Assembly: GCF_008017805.1 (NCBI RefSeq)
Contig: NZ_VRTT01000028.1
Span: 16,962-80,961, forward strand
Length of the DNA: 64,000 nucleotides
Direction of reading: 5' to 3'
Origin: Paenibacillus sp. N3.4
Lineage (GTDB): Bacteria; Bacillota; Bacilli; Paenibacillales; NBRC-103111
Part shown: positions 36,132 through 45,879 of the stretch, in pieces
Position numbering within the stretch: position 1 is the first letter of the stretch
How the letters are laid out: each line of letters starts with the position of its first letter
The notes under the pieces: generated by a model
Seen by the model: the letters and a program-made list of their open reading frames with translations, nothing else
The model's database searches: none
What the model was told of the DNA's origin: nothing
Made by a program: the position numbers and the translations under genes

Positions 36132-37122
36132 GAGCTTTAGTTACCGGAGGAACAGGCTTTCTGGGTAAAAGACTGGCTTGGCGATTGCGGGATGAGGGTT
36201 GGGAAGTTACCGTCATCGGTCGCAACGACAAGATCGGCGCGCAGCTGGAGCAGCAGGGTGTCCGGTACATTTCGCTGGATATTCGTCGAAAGAAAGAGGC
36301 GATGGACGCATGTTCAGGACAAGATGTTGTATTCCACTGTGCGGCGCGCTCAGCTTCATGGGGAGCTTACGAAGATTTCTATGCGAGTAATGTAACGGGA
36401 ACTGAACATGTCATTGCAGGTTGCATGCGCCATAACGTTGAAAGACTTATTCATGTCTCGACACCTAGTGTATGCTTCCGTTATGGTGACAGGAAGAATG
36501 TGACCGAGAGGTATGCTTTGCCCCAAAGACAAGCAAGCCATTATGCTGCAACGAAACGGTTAGCAGAGATAGCGATCGCACAAGCGGCCTTAGGCCGGCT
36601 GCGGGCTGTCATTATCAGGCCGCGGGCTATTTTCGGTCCTGGCGATACGTCGATCTTACCGCGCATCATCGAGGCGAACACGACGACTGGTGTGCCTATG
36701 ATTGATGGCGGACGCGCGCTTATCGATCTGACGTACATCGACAATGTGGTCGATGCGCTTGTTTTAAGTCAGCGTGCGCCAGACGAGGTTCTTGGGCGCA
36801 CGTATCATATTACGAACGGAGAACCGATGCCTTTCGTGCAAGCTGCGCAGCGCTTTTTGACAAGCTGGGCATGCCATTGCGCATGAAAAAGCTGTCGTAT
36901 CCCGTGGCTTTTGCCGCCGCGTCAGTGATGGAGACGATGGCCGGATTGTCACGGGATGGACGTGAGCCAAGACTAACCAAGGCGATGGTGGGCATGTTGG
37001 GTCGCAGCCAAACACTGGATATTCGCGCAGCGCAGCACGAACTAGGTTATTCGCCACGAGTCAGTGTGGCAGCTGGACTGGATGCTTTTGCGAAGTGGTG
37101 GAGGAACGAACATGGGAAATAG
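36128..37122 (+). CDS. NAD(P)-dependent reductase/epimerase (OleD-like SDR), frameshifted
   Basis: ATG 36128 overlaps the previous stop as ATGA. The frame stops at 36886, while the next frame reads FDKLGMPLRMKKLSYPVAF and runs to 37122; restoring one T in TTTTT at 36854-36858 joins them into 331 residues. Rossmann GGTGFLGKRLA, active-site YAATKRLAE (Tyr-x3-Lys) and Ser in VSTPSV mark an extended SDR of the 3-beta-HSD group, which includes OleD, a beta-ketoacid reductase. It fits reduction of the product of the KAS III enzyme. Confidence 0.88.
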
Positions 37123-37978
37123 CGATTGGAAGCTGCCTCAAGTAAAGCTTCAACTATTTGCAGCAGGGTATTGTATACATCCTGAATGGGTGACAATACG
37201 CGGAGGTAAGTTTGGCCGTATTAGGATTCCTGCCCTGTTTGCATTGATCGATCACCCAGAGAAGGGTTATATCCTTTGGGATACAGGTTATTCGGAGCGG
37301 TTTTTGGCGGCGACGCATCGGTTCCCTGCGCGGTTGTATCGGATGTTGACGCCGGTTAACTACCGAGCTTCGGAAAGCGCAGTCAACCAGCTTCGCGCTC
37401 AAGGCATTGCGCCTGAGGATATCAAAATCGTGATTATATCCCACTTTCATGCGGATCATATTGCGGGTCTCAAGGATTTTCCCAACGCAAGATTCATGTT
37501 TGTGGCTGAGGCATACGATGGTGTGAAAGGACTAAGTGGTATCGCTGCACTGCGGCGTGCCTTTTTACCAGAGCTCCTGCCAAGTGATCTAGAGGCTCGT
37601 TCGACTCTCATTTCTAACGACCGCAAGGTTGAGCTTGGAACAGAATCGTCGCCATTTCCATATGCATGGGACGTATTAGGAGATGGTCGATTGCTTGCTG
37701 TTGATTTGCCTGGCCATGCAGACGGTCAGATTGGACTATTTCTTTCTACCCAGAAGCGCACTTATTTTCTTTGCGCCGATGCTGCATGGTCAAGGAAAGC
37801 GGTGGAGGAAAATCGTCCACCACATCCTGTGGCGAGCCTGATTATGCCTGATAAAACGAGATATCGGGAAAGTTTCGAACGAGTTGTGGACCTGCAGAGA
37901 ATGCATCCTCATGTGCGTATCATTCCATCCCATTGTCCGGAAGTATGGTCGTGGGTACAAGGAGGAGAACGGCTATGA
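37112..37978 (+). CDS. Metallo-beta-lactamase-fold hydrolase (lactonase-like)
   Basis: 289 residues from ATG 37112, with GGAGG upstream and an 11-base overlap with the previous gene. The metal site is HFHADH (about 112-117), with further ligands in DLPGHADGQIG and LCADAAW, and a C-terminal SHCPEVW. The layout is that of N-acyl homoserine lactonase-like proteins. In this operon it might hydrolyse a lactone or thioester intermediate, or confer self-protection; that is inference. Confidence 0.88.
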   Translation: MGNSDWKLPQVKLQLFAAGYCIHPEWVTIRGGKFGRIRIPALFALIDHPEKGYILWDTGYSERFLAATHRFPARLYRMLTPVNYRASESAVNQLRAQGIAPEDIKIVIISHFHADHIAGLKDFPNARFMFVAEAYDGVKGLSGIAALRRAFLPELLPSDLEARSTLISNDRKVELGTESSPFPYAWDVLGDGRLLAVDLPGHADGQIGLFLSTQKRTYFLCADAAWSRKAVEENRPPHPVASLIMPDKTRYRESFERVVDLQRMHPHVRIIPSHCPEVWSWVQGGERL

Positions 37979-39330
37979 AGAGCATGGATACTTTTCATGT
38001 TTTGGCGCAGTATGTGCGCACCCGATACCGCCCAAAGTTCAACAATCGTGACGCCTTAGCGCAGTGGCAAGAGAAAAAAATACAGCAGCACTTGGCCGTG
38101 GTACGACAACAGTCACCTTTTTACGCAAAGCTTTGGGAAGATCGGCCACTGAAGGAATGGCGAGAATTTCCGATCATTGATAAACAAATGATGATGGACC
38201 ATTTTGATCAATTGAATACCGCAAGCATTCGGAAAGAAGACGCGATGAGGCTAGCGCTTGATGCTGAGCAATCACGTCAGTTCACACCAATGATCGGTGA
38301 GATTACAGTGGGTCTCTCTTCAGGAACCTCCGGCAATCGAGGCCTCTTCCTTGTAAACCGCAAAGAACGGCTCACCTGGGCGGGGACGATTCTGGCCAAG
38401 GTGCTGCCCCAATCGATATTTACGCCCCAACGCATCAGTTTTTTTCTGAGAGCCAATAGCAATTTGTACGGAACTGTGGGTAGTCGCAGACTTCAGTTTC
38501 TGTTCTATGATTTGCTGGACAAGATAGAGCATCATCTAGAGCGTTTAAATGATCAGCAACCTACTCTATTGGTCGCGCCTCCGTCGATGCTGCGCGTATT
38601 GGCTCAATTACAGCATTCCGGTATGTTGCACATTAGACCTGAACGTATTGTTGCTGTTGCCGAGGTCCTTGATCCCATCGATAGAAAGTATATTGAGCAG
38701 GTATTTGAGAGTAAGGTTCATCAGGTCTACCAATGTACGGAAGGGCTGCTCGCTGCGACATGCTCACAAGGAACCTTACACCTGAATGAAGATATTGTTT
38801 GTATTCAAAAAGAGTATGTGGATCGCCAATTAGGCAAATTTGTGCCGATCGTTACAGATTTCTCCCGCTTCACTCAGCCGATTGTTCGCTATCGGTTGAA
38901 CGACTTGTTAACAGAGCAAAGCGAGCCGTGCGCCTGTGGATCCCTGTTTACGGCTATTGCGCAGATTGAAGGCCGTTGTGACGATCTATTTTATTTTCCC
39001 GCAATTGCGGGTGATGATTGGGTGACTGTATTTCCGGATTATATATCCAGAGCTATTATTTCGGCTTCCGGGGCGGTTGAAGCTTATCATGTGATTATGC
39101 ATGCGCCAGAACTGTTAGAAATATCTTTACAGGTTAACGAGCTTGAATGTAACGAGGCACAGCATGCGATCCTATATTCTCTACAAGATCTATGCTCGCG
39201 AGTGGGCTGTCAAATGCCCGAGGTTCAATTTTCCTCTTACTCATTCATACCTGGCGAAAGAAAATTGCGAAGGGTCGAGAGAAGATGGCTCTATACCGAA
39301 CCAAACTTCGTTAAAGGCTTCCAAACGTAA
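37975..39330 (+). CDS. Adenylate-forming ligase (F390 synthetase/PaaK-like)
   Basis: 451 residues from ATG 37975, ATGA overlap with the hydrolase gene. Phosphate-binding loop GLSSGTSGNRG (about 105), then VYQCTEGLLAATC (about 255) for adenine binding and PIVRYRLNDLL (about 307). These fit phenylacetate-CoA ligase/coenzyme F390 synthetase relatives that adenylate a carboxylate and transfer it to CoA or another acceptor. As last gene of the KAS III operon it may activate the starter or the final acid. OleC-like beta-lactone synthetases are distant members of the same superfamily, but sequence features here are closer to the F390 group. Confidence 0.88.
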   Translation: MKSMDTFHVLAQYVRTRYRPKFNNRDALAQWQEKKIQQHLAVVRQQSPFYAKLWEDRPLKEWREFPIIDKQMMMDHFDQLNTASIRKEDAMRLALDAEQSRQFTPMIGEITVGLSSGTSGNRGLFLVNRKERLTWAGTILAKVLPQSIFTPQRISFFLRANSNLYGTVGSRRLQFLFYDLLDKIEHHLERLNDQQPTLLVAPPSMLRVLAQLQHSGMLHIRPERIVAVAEVLDPIDRKYIEQVFESKVHQVYQCTEGLLAATCSQGTLHLNEDIVCIQKEYVDRQLGKFVPIVTDFSRFTQPIVRYRLNDLLTEQSEPCACGSLFTAIAQIEGRCDDLFYFPAIAGDDWVTVFPDYISRAIISASGAVEAYHVIMHAPELLEISLQVNELECNEAQHAILYSLQDLCSRVGCQMPEVQFSSYSFIPGERKLRRVERRWLYTEPNFVKGFQT

Positions 39331-39352
39331 AAAACGTTTGGGGTCTTTTTTT
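39321..39352 (+). terminator. Terminator of the KAS III operon
   Basis: CCAAACGT-AAAA-ACGTTTGG then GGTCTTTTTTT. The left arm overlaps the last codons of the ligase gene. Confidence 0.92.
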
Positions 39353-39447
39353 ATTTGATCTTTGCAACTTTTTTCTTGCGGGGGTCGTTTATAGAGTAAC
39401 TCTAGAGGATACAACACAAAATAGTGAAACATATGGAGGCATTCATA

Positions 39448-40356
39448 ATGAAAAAAATAGCAACGATAACGGCAGCTACTTTATTAATAAGCAGTTTATC
39501 TTTCAGTTCGGCATTTGCTTTTTCGGATGTAGACGCGGCACAATCAGAGGCTGTTTCCGCATTGAAAGACAGAGGCGTGGTGAGCGGAATCGATAATGAG
39601 CATTTTGTTCCCAAGGGAAAGATCAGCTATGCACAAAGTGTGCAAATGATTGTCAAGGGCTTGAATTTGAATTTGGACACACTGCGCTTTGTTAAACAGC
39701 CTTTGGCCTCCGATTCTTATTCAAATGTTCCCAATGATGCGTGGTATGCAAATGCTTTTATTATTGCGCATTACAATGGCTTGGAGATTCCGAAGGATGT
39801 AAATCCGAACGCTGTCATTACACGTGAACAGTTTGGCGACTTGCTTGTTCGTGCTTTAGAAAAGAAAGGGAATTTCCCGTTAATTAAAATGTTTATTCAG
39901 GTGAAGGATGAAGAACAAATCACGCCAGGATATCAAGGCAGCTTGCAGCGCTTGCTTCTTTATAAAATTGCAGCGCTTGACAGCAATGGCAACTTTTATC
40001 CGAAGAGTGAGCTAACTCGTGGTGAGGCAGCATCTTGGGTATACAAAGCAATGCGTAAGTTGGACGGAAACACAGCGTTACCCGCACCTGTTGAACAAGT
40101 AGCGGTTACTGTTGAGAAAGTAAATGACAATGTGAACAAAGTAACGCTGACTCGCGGTGAAAAACCGAACGCAGGTTACGGTATTGCGATCACGGGCATC
40201 CGTTTTGAACAAGATGGTCGAGCCGTCGTTACATATACACTTCGCGATCCAAAACCGGATGAAATGTATGCGGATGTGATTACGGAAGCCAAAACAGTGA
40301 CCTATGTTTCCGCCAACTATAAAGTGGAGACAGAGCCAGCAGGGGATGCCAAGTAA
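39448..40356 (+). CDS. Secreted S-layer homology domain protein with PrcB-like C-terminus
   Basis: 302 residues from ATG 39448, with GGAGG upstream. A signal peptide (MKKIATITAATLLISSLSF, cleavage after AFA) is followed by SLH repeats: FSDVDAAQSEAVSALKDRGV, YSNVPNDAWYANAFIIAH and a third at 165-215 (LTRGEAASWVYKA). Residues 235-300 (RGEKPNAGYGIAITGIRF, then TYTLRDPKPDEM and VSANYKVE) resemble the PrcB C-terminal domain. SLH repeats bind pyruvylated wall polymers, so it should be anchored to the cell wall. Function of the C-terminal domain unknown. Single gene. Confidence 0.87.
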   Translation: MKKIATITAATLLISSLSFSSAFAFSDVDAAQSEAVSALKDRGVVSGIDNEHFVPKGKISYAQSVQMIVKGLNLNLDTLRFVKQPLASDSYSNVPNDAWYANAFIIAHYNGLEIPKDVNPNAVITREQFGDLLVRALEKKGNFPLIKMFIQVKDEEQITPGYQGSLQRLLLYKIAALDSNGNFYPKSELTRGEAASWVYKAMRKLDGNTALPAPVEQVAVTVEKVNDNVNKVTLTRGEKPNAGYGIAITGIRFEQDGRAVVTYTLRDPKPDEMYADVITEAKTVTYVSANYKVETEPAGDAK

Positions 40357-40372
40357 TAAAGTAAACCAGTGA

Positions 40373-40424
40373 AAAAAACAAGGTTCAATCAGAGAAGTTA
40401 TTCTTTGATTGAACCTTGTTTTTT
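40373..40424. terminator. Terminator after the SLH protein gene
   Basis: AAACAAGGTTCAATCA / TTGATTGAACCTTGTTT with A and T runs on both sides. Confidence 0.92.
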
Positions 40425-40498
40425 GTTCCATCTGCTTGGAATTACAATAAAATGGACTCATTTATTTCAATTAAATCCGAGTAATCCACTAAGCATAG

Positions 40499-40527
40499 TT
40501 TACAAATAGAAGGAACCTTATTACAAT
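40499..40527 (+). promoter_or_regulatory. Sigma-A promoter for the LLM oxidoreductase gene
   Basis: TTTACA (40499-40504), 17-base spacer, TACAAT (40522-40527). Confidence 0.7.
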
Positions 40528-40559
40528 ATAATAAACATACTTTGGCAGAGGTGATGAAG

Positions 40560-41870
40560 GTGAGCGAAACGAAGCGAAGAATGATTTTAAATTTGTTTTT
40601 ACAAAATGCAGGTTCTCATCGGGGAGCTTGGCGTCATTCGAGTACGAATTTAGATGAACTTCATGATCTCAAGCATCTCCAGCGACTCGCTGTTAAGGCG
40701 GAAGAGGCTCGGATTGATTCTCTTTTTATTGCAGATGGGCTATCCATTGAGGCGAAGGCTGTTCAACATGGCCCTATTTTCGGATTCGAGCCTTTGACTT
40801 TATTATCCTCCATAGCTGCAGTGACTGAAAAAATCGGTCTGATTGCAACCGTGACAACCAGCTTTAATGAACCTTACAATGTAGCTAGAACATTCGCTTC
40901 GCTTGATCATATTAGCGGCGGTCGCGCCGGATGGAACATCGTCACGACAGGTGTTGAGCGAACGGCTTATAATTTTGGCTTGCAGCAAATACCGTCGCAT
41001 ACGCATCGTTATGAAAGAGCTCAGGAATTTGTTGAGGTTGCTTTGAAATTATGGGATAGCTGGGCCGAAGATGCCTTGGTTCAGGACAAAGGTTCAGGCA
41101 TTTATGCCGATGTAAATAAGGTGCATGATATTCATCATGAAGGGACTCATTTCGCTGTGCGGGGGGCACTTAATATTATGCGCTCCCCACAGGGCAGACC
41201 GCTATTCGTGCAAGCGGGAGCCTCGGAAGAGGGTAAAAATCTAGCGGCCAAATATGCAGAGCTCATTTTTACCGTTCAACACTCGCTTGAAGACGCTCAA
41301 CAGTTTTACGCTGATGTCAAAGAAAGGACGGCTCAAGCCGGACGGTCTCCAAACGATATCAAGGTGCTGCCTGGTCTGCAAGTTATTGTGGGGAGAACAG
41401 AAACAGAAGCCAAAGAAAAAGCCAAGGAGCTTAGCCAGCTTGGTTCTATTGAACGATCCGTGATGTCACTTTCCAATTTACTTGGTATTGATTTCTCCGT
41501 ATATGCGCTGGATGATCCATTTCCTGAACTGCCCGATCTAAGCCAAGTCAATGCTTATCAATCCTTCTATTTGATGGTTAAGAAAATTGTGGATAAGGAA
41601 AAACTGACGATTAGAGAGCTGCTTGATCAATACTGGGTAGGCAACGGGCAATTGAATATTGCCGGTACAGCTGAACAAATTGCAGATGTCATGGAGATGT
41701 GGTACAACAATGGCGCTGCAGATGGTTTTAGCGTCATGCCTCAGCTAGCCTGCGGTGGTGCCGAAGACTTCCTCGACTTGGTCGTTCCCGAATTGCAGCG
41801 CAGAGGGTTGTTTCCAAAGACTTATGAAGGCCAAACTTTAAGGGAAAATCTAGGGTTTTCAAAAATCTAA
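40560..41870 (+). CDS. LLM class flavin-dependent monooxygenase (NtaA/SnaA/SoxA-like)
   Basis: About 436 residues. GTG 40560 is preferred since GAGGTG lies six bases upstream; a TTG at 40542 is in frame but precedes that site. The TIM-barrel signature runs LNLFLQNAGSHRGAWR, then SLFIADGL, then DHISGGRAGWNIVTT and RPLFVQAGASEEG, the pattern of NtaA/DszA/SnaA-type enzymes that use FMNH2 to oxidise sulfur or chelate compounds. The downstream rhodanese gene (25 bases away) supports a sulfur role. Confidence 0.9.
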   Translation: MSETKRRMILNLFLQNAGSHRGAWRHSSTNLDELHDLKHLQRLAVKAEEARIDSLFIADGLSIEAKAVQHGPIFGFEPLTLLSSIAAVTEKIGLIATVTTSFNEPYNVARTFASLDHISGGRAGWNIVTTGVERTAYNFGLQQIPSHTHRYERAQEFVEVALKLWDSWAEDALVQDKGSGIYADVNKVHDIHHEGTHFAVRGALNIMRSPQGRPLFVQAGASEEGKNLAAKYAELIFTVQHSLEDAQQFYADVKERTAQAGRSPNDIKVLPGLQVIVGRTETEAKEKAKELSQLGSIERSVMSLSNLLGIDFSVYALDDPFPELPDLSQVNAYQSFYLMVKKIVDKEKLTIRELLDQYWVGNGQLNIAGTAEQIADVMEMWYNNGAADGFSVMPQLACGGAEDFLDLVVPELQRRGLFPKTYEGQTLRENLGFSKI

Positions 41871-41895
41871 ATCCAAATAGCTGGGAGGCTTTAAT

Positions 41896-42750
41896 ATGAC
41901 TGCAGCGAAAAAAACCGAATATCCTGGCGCACACTTGTTAGTCGATGTAGATTGGCTGGAAACCAATCGCACATCACCGGACGTAGTTATTTTGGATACA
42001 CGAGCAAAAGGGTATGAAGCCGGACATATTCCGGGCGCCTCTTGGTTCGATGTCAAAGCGATAAAGGATAACGTTAGCAAGTCATTCGTTTCAGAAGAGA
42101 CATTTAGGGAAATCCTGCAACATAACGGAGTAAGCGATGGAGCAACCATTGTCGTCTATGATGATGGAAGCGGTGTGCTGGCGACGCGAGCTTTTTATGT
42201 ATTGGAGTATTTTGGGAAAAAGGATCAAGTGAGACTGGTAAACGGCGGATTTACCGCTTGGGTTGGCGCGAACAAGGAGATTTCTACAGAAACACCTATT
42301 GTAAGAAAAGGTGAGGTTACCGTTCACGCAGATGCGCTCCTAGTCATGAGCAAGGCAGAAATTCAAACTGAATTTCCCGATCGAATTTTACTCGATGTTC
42401 GATCTGCTGAAGAGTACAGCGGAGAAGATCAGCGGACGAATGACAAAGGCGGACATATTCAAGGTGCCATTCACAAAGAGTGGAAGGATGCATTAGCTCC
42501 TGTTGATGAGGATGGTGTTGTTAGATTTAAAGATTATGCGACACTTCGAGAAGAATTTGATGCCATTGGCCTGCAAAGCGGTAAAACAATCGTTCCTTAT
42601 TGCCAGTCGAATCAACGTGGCGCTCACTCCTATTTTGTTTTACGCTTGTTGGGGTATACCGATATTCGTCCTTATGAAGGCTCCTGGGATGAGTGGGGAA
42701 ATGCGGAAGATACCAAAGTCGTTAGATATATAGCCAAAAAGATCTATTAA
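41896..42750 (+). CDS. Thiosulfate/3-mercaptopyruvate sulfurtransferase (two rhodanese domains)
   Basis: 284 residues, two rhodanese domains (about 15-130 inactive, 155-275 active). DTRAKGYEAGHIPGA and DVRSAEEYSGED mark the domain starts. The active-site cysteine is in PYCQSNQRGAH (about 234); the loop C-Q-S-N-Q-R-G is closer to thiosulfate sulfurtransferases. GGGAGG precedes ATG 41896. Co-transcribed with the LLM monooxygenase, so it probably handles sulfur freed by that enzyme. Confidence 0.92.
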   Translation: MTAAKKTEYPGAHLLVDVDWLETNRTSPDVVILDTRAKGYEAGHIPGASWFDVKAIKDNVSKSFVSEETFREILQHNGVSDGATIVVYDDGSGVLATRAFYVLEYFGKKDQVRLVNGGFTAWVGANKEISTETPIVRKGEVTVHADALLVMSKAEIQTEFPDRILLDVRSAEEYSGEDQRTNDKGGHIQGAIHKEWKDALAPVDEDGVVRFKDYATLREEFDAIGLQSGKTIVPYCQSNQRGAHSYFVLRLLGYTDIRPYEGSWDEWGNAEDTKVVRYIAKKIY

Positions 42751-42835
42751 TAAATTGCTTTTGTCCATATGTATGTGCATATCCTCCATAGTTTTGCTAT
42801 TGTAGGCGTTAGATAATAGTAGCAGGAGGGATATT

Positions 42836-45028
42836 ATGACGATTTCGTTTGAACCTACACAAGGATTATTTCACTTACAGAATAAGCAGATGAGTTATGT
42901 GATTCAACTCGTGCACGCTTTATATCCGGCACATGTTTACTGGGGTCGCCCTATTCGATCAGGTCAATTGGCTTCGATCTTGCAATACCAAGAACGGTGC
43001 TCGTTTTCGCCGAACCCGATTGCTCATGATCGCAACATTTCCTTTGATACGCTGCCGCAGGAATATCCGGCTTATGGCACGAGTGACTATCGCGAGCCTG
43101 CTTATCAAGTAGCACTTCCCAATGGCTCTACCATTACAGAGCTAGTTTACGATAAACACCGAATTTATAAGGGGAAACCTCAACTAGAAGGTCTTCCGTC
43201 AACGTATGTGGAGCACGAAGAAGAAGCGGAAACATTAGAGTTAGAATTACAAGATGCAGCGATTGGTCTAAGAGTGATTCTTTCCTACACGTTATTCGAG
43301 GGGCACGCGGCACTGACAAGATCTGTTCGTTTCATCAATGAAGGCTCGGCAGTTCTCAAATTGCTTCGTGCGCTTAGTATGAGCTTAGATTATTCGCACA
43401 GCGATTTCGATCTTCTTCAGCTTTCCGGAAGTTGGGTAAGGGAACGACATATTGAACGCAGAGCGCTCGCTCCCGGAAAACTAACGGTCGAAAGTCGACG
43501 GGGATCAAGCAGTCATCAGCACAATCCATTCATTGCCTTATTAGCCAAAGATGCCGGCGAAGACCATGGGGATGTGTATGGCTTTAGCTTGGTTTATAGC
43601 GGAAACTTTGCTGCACACGCAGAAGTGGAGCCTTATGGAACTGCTCGAGTGTCTATGGGAATTAATCCCTTCGATTTCAGTTGGCTGTTAACGCCGGGTG
43701 AACAATTCCAAACGCCGGAAGCGGTCATGGTATTCTCCCACGGCGGTCTTGGGGATATGTCGAGGACGTTCCATAAGCTTTATCGCACAAGGCTTTGCCG
43801 CGGCGAGTTCCGCGATCGTACGAGACCTGTGCTCGTCAATAACTGGGAAGCCACGTACTTTCAGTTTAATGCTGAGAAAATCGAAAGTATTGCCAGTGCG
43901 GGAAGAGAACTGGGCGTTGAGTTATTCGTACTCGATGATGGTTGGTTTGGGAAAAGAGATAACGATGACAGATCACTGGGGGATTGGGTTGTTGATAAAG
44001 CGAAGCTTCCCAATGGCCTAGAGGATCTTGTGGCCAGAGTGAATGGGATGGGACTAGAATTCGGTTTGTGGTTTGAACCGGAAATGATTTCACCGGACAG
44101 TGACTTATACCGTCAACATCCGGACTGGTGCTTGCATGTTCCGAAACGTAGAAGAACGGAAGGACGCCAGCAATTAATTCTCGACTTTTCTCGTGAAGAT
44201 GTTCGCGAGGCCATCACTGGAATGATTCGCGATATTTTGGGCAGCGCACCGATTACGTATGTCAAATGGGATATGAATCGGAATATGACCGAAATTGGTT
44301 CAGCCGGTTTACCGCCGGAAAGACAACGTGAAACGGCACATCGCTATATCCTGGGGCTCTATCAAGTATTGGAAACGCTGACTTCCGAATTCCCGCATAT
44401 TTTGTTCGAAAGCTGTTCAGGCGGCGGTGGCCGCTTCGATCCGGGCATGCTGTACTATATGCCGCAAACATGGACAAGCGATAACACCGATGCCATTTCT
44501 CGTCTAAAAATACAATACGGAACAAGCATCGTATATCCGGTAAGTACGATGGGCTCCCACGTATCTGCCGTACCGAATCATCAGGTTCATCGCGAAACCT
44601 CATTGAAAATGCGCGGCGATGTTGCGATGTCAGGCAACTTTGGTTATGAGCTGGATCTGACCAAGTTCACGGAAGAGGAAAAAGCGATCGTTATCGAACA
44701 AATTGCTCAGTACAAACAGATTCGTCCGCTCGTTCAATTCGGTGAGATGTATCGCTTATTAAGTCCATTTGAAGGAAATGAGACCGCCTGGGTCATCGTC
44801 TCCGAGGATAAAACAGAGGCTATGGTTGCTTACTTCCGCGTTCTTGCTGAACCTAATGCGCCATTGAAATGGTTGCGTCTCAAAGGACTCAATCCTGCCT
44901 ATGATTACGAAATCTCCGGATTGGAAGGTATCTATCCGGGTGATCATCTGATGTACGCGGGGCTTGCCGTTTCCGGTCTTCAGGGAGATTTCCAAAGTAA
45001 ACTATGGGTGCTTTCGCGCAAAGCATAA
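42836..45028 (+). CDS. Alpha-galactosidase (GH36)
   Basis: 730 residues, the usual length for bacterial GH36. An N-terminal beta-supersandwich (1-340) precedes the TIM barrel. The nucleophile Asp is in YVKWDMNRNMTE (about 480) and the acid/base Asp in SDNTDAISRL (about 548); ESCSGGGGRFDPG is the substrate-binding loop. No signal peptide, so it acts in the cytoplasm on imported raffinose-type or galactomannan oligosaccharides. AGGAGGG is the ribosome site. Single gene; no transporter or regulator adjacent. Confidence 0.96.
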   Translation: MTISFEPTQGLFHLQNKQMSYVIQLVHALYPAHVYWGRPIRSGQLASILQYQERCSFSPNPIAHDRNISFDTLPQEYPAYGTSDYREPAYQVALPNGSTITELVYDKHRIYKGKPQLEGLPSTYVEHEEEAETLELELQDAAIGLRVILSYTLFEGHAALTRSVRFINEGSAVLKLLRALSMSLDYSHSDFDLLQLSGSWVRERHIERRALAPGKLTVESRRGSSSHQHNPFIALLAKDAGEDHGDVYGFSLVYSGNFAAHAEVEPYGTARVSMGINPFDFSWLLTPGEQFQTPEAVMVFSHGGLGDMSRTFHKLYRTRLCRGEFRDRTRPVLVNNWEATYFQFNAEKIESIASAGRELGVELFVLDDGWFGKRDNDDRSLGDWVVDKAKLPNGLEDLVARVNGMGLEFGLWFEPEMISPDSDLYRQHPDWCLHVPKRRRTEGRQQLILDFSREDVREAITGMIRDILGSAPITYVKWDMNRNMTEIGSAGLPPERQRETAHRYILGLYQVLETLTSEFPHILFESCSGGGGRFDPGMLYYMPQTWTSDNTDAISRLKIQYGTSIVYPVSTMGSHVSAVPNHQVHRETSLKMRGDVAMSGNFGYELDLTKFTEEEKAIVIEQIAQYKQIRPLVQFGEMYRLLSPFEGNETAWVIVSEDKTEAMVAYFRVLAEPNAPLKWLRLKGLNPAYDYEISGLEGIYPGDHLMYAGLAVSGLQGDFQSKLWVLSRKA

Positions 45029-45095
45029 TCTTCCCTAGCTCCTTTATTTACGCTATGATAGTGTGGATGTTATGTTGAAGGGAGACGGAAGCCAT

Positions 45096-45607
45096 ATGCT
45101 GCAGCGGCCAGAGAAAGAAGAATACTCATCCTATTTTGCTACTTACATCGATAAAGTTCCGGATGGCAATTATTTCTCGATGCTACACCAACAGACGGAA
45201 GATGTAACAGCCTTATTTGCTCCTATGACGGAGGAACGGGCCCTTACTCGTTATGCTCCAGACAAATGGAGCCTGAAGGAAGTTCTTGGGCATATGACAG
45301 ATACGGAACGTGTCATGGGCTACCGCCTGCTTTGTTTTGCCCGCGGGACGCAGCCGAATTACCTGGGTTCGATCAAGATGTATTCATCTCTAATGCCGCA
45401 TTTGATGAGCTATCCATTCAAGAACTGCTAGAGGATTTCCTCGCCGTTCGGAAGGCAACTTTTACTTTAATAAGCACCGTTTCGGATGCGGCCTGGCAGC
45501 GTAAAGGGGTCGCGAACAAAAAGGAAGTAACCGTGCGAGCACTTGCTTACATTATTGCCGGACACGCTCAACATCATCTAGGTGTCATCCAACATAAATA
45601 CGAATAA
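45096..45607 (+). CDS. DinB family protein, frameshifted
   Basis: ATG 45096 opens a frame stopping at 45431; the adjacent frame reads ELPGFDQDVFISNAAFDE and runs to 45607. Restoring one base near 45354-45357 (probably CCGGAA) joins them into 170 residues: FARGTQPELPGFDQDVF. A DinB-like four-helix bundle with His residues for metal: H in LGHMTDTERVM (about 64), and HAQHHLGV (about 155). The family includes bacillithiol-dependent transferases; activity is not known. Ends at a strong terminator. Confidence 0.87.
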
Positions 45608-45645
45608 AAAAGAACGGAGTCCAGTCGGACTTCGTTCCTTTTTTA
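45606..45645. terminator. Terminator after DinB family gene
   Basis: AAAAAAGAACGGAGTCC / GGACTTCGTTCCTTTTTT with loop AGTC; A and T runs on both sides serve convergent genes. Confidence 0.9.
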
Positions 45646-45879
45646 TTCGTATTTAGTAGAGTGACAAAGCAAGCGAATCACGCTCTTCAGCGAATGAAGA
45701 ATCGCTTCACATCCTACAATCTCAATGCTAATGATTGAATCTAAACATTTCTTGATCGTAGCTCTGCCTTTGGTTACTTTAGCTTCAAGCGCAGACTTTA
45801 GAAGATTGAATTTCTTTTTATTTTTCTCATCGGAGTAAACAGGTACGGGTTTGTTGTGAATTGTAATAAACATTTTCAT
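45643..45879 (-). CDS. Small hypothetical protein
   Basis: 78 residues from ATG 45879, chosen because AGGATGG lies eight bases upstream; the frame extends to 45918. Lys-rich, basic, with ITIHNKPVPVYSDEKNKKKF at the N-terminus and two Cys residues in the second half. No recognised family, membrane helix or signal. Convergent with the DinB gene and overlapping its terminator. Confidence 0.5.
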   Translation of the reverse strand: MKMFITIHNKPVPVYSDEKNKKKFNLLKSALEAKVTKGRATIKKCLDSIISIEIVGCEAILHSLKSVIRLLCHSTKYE

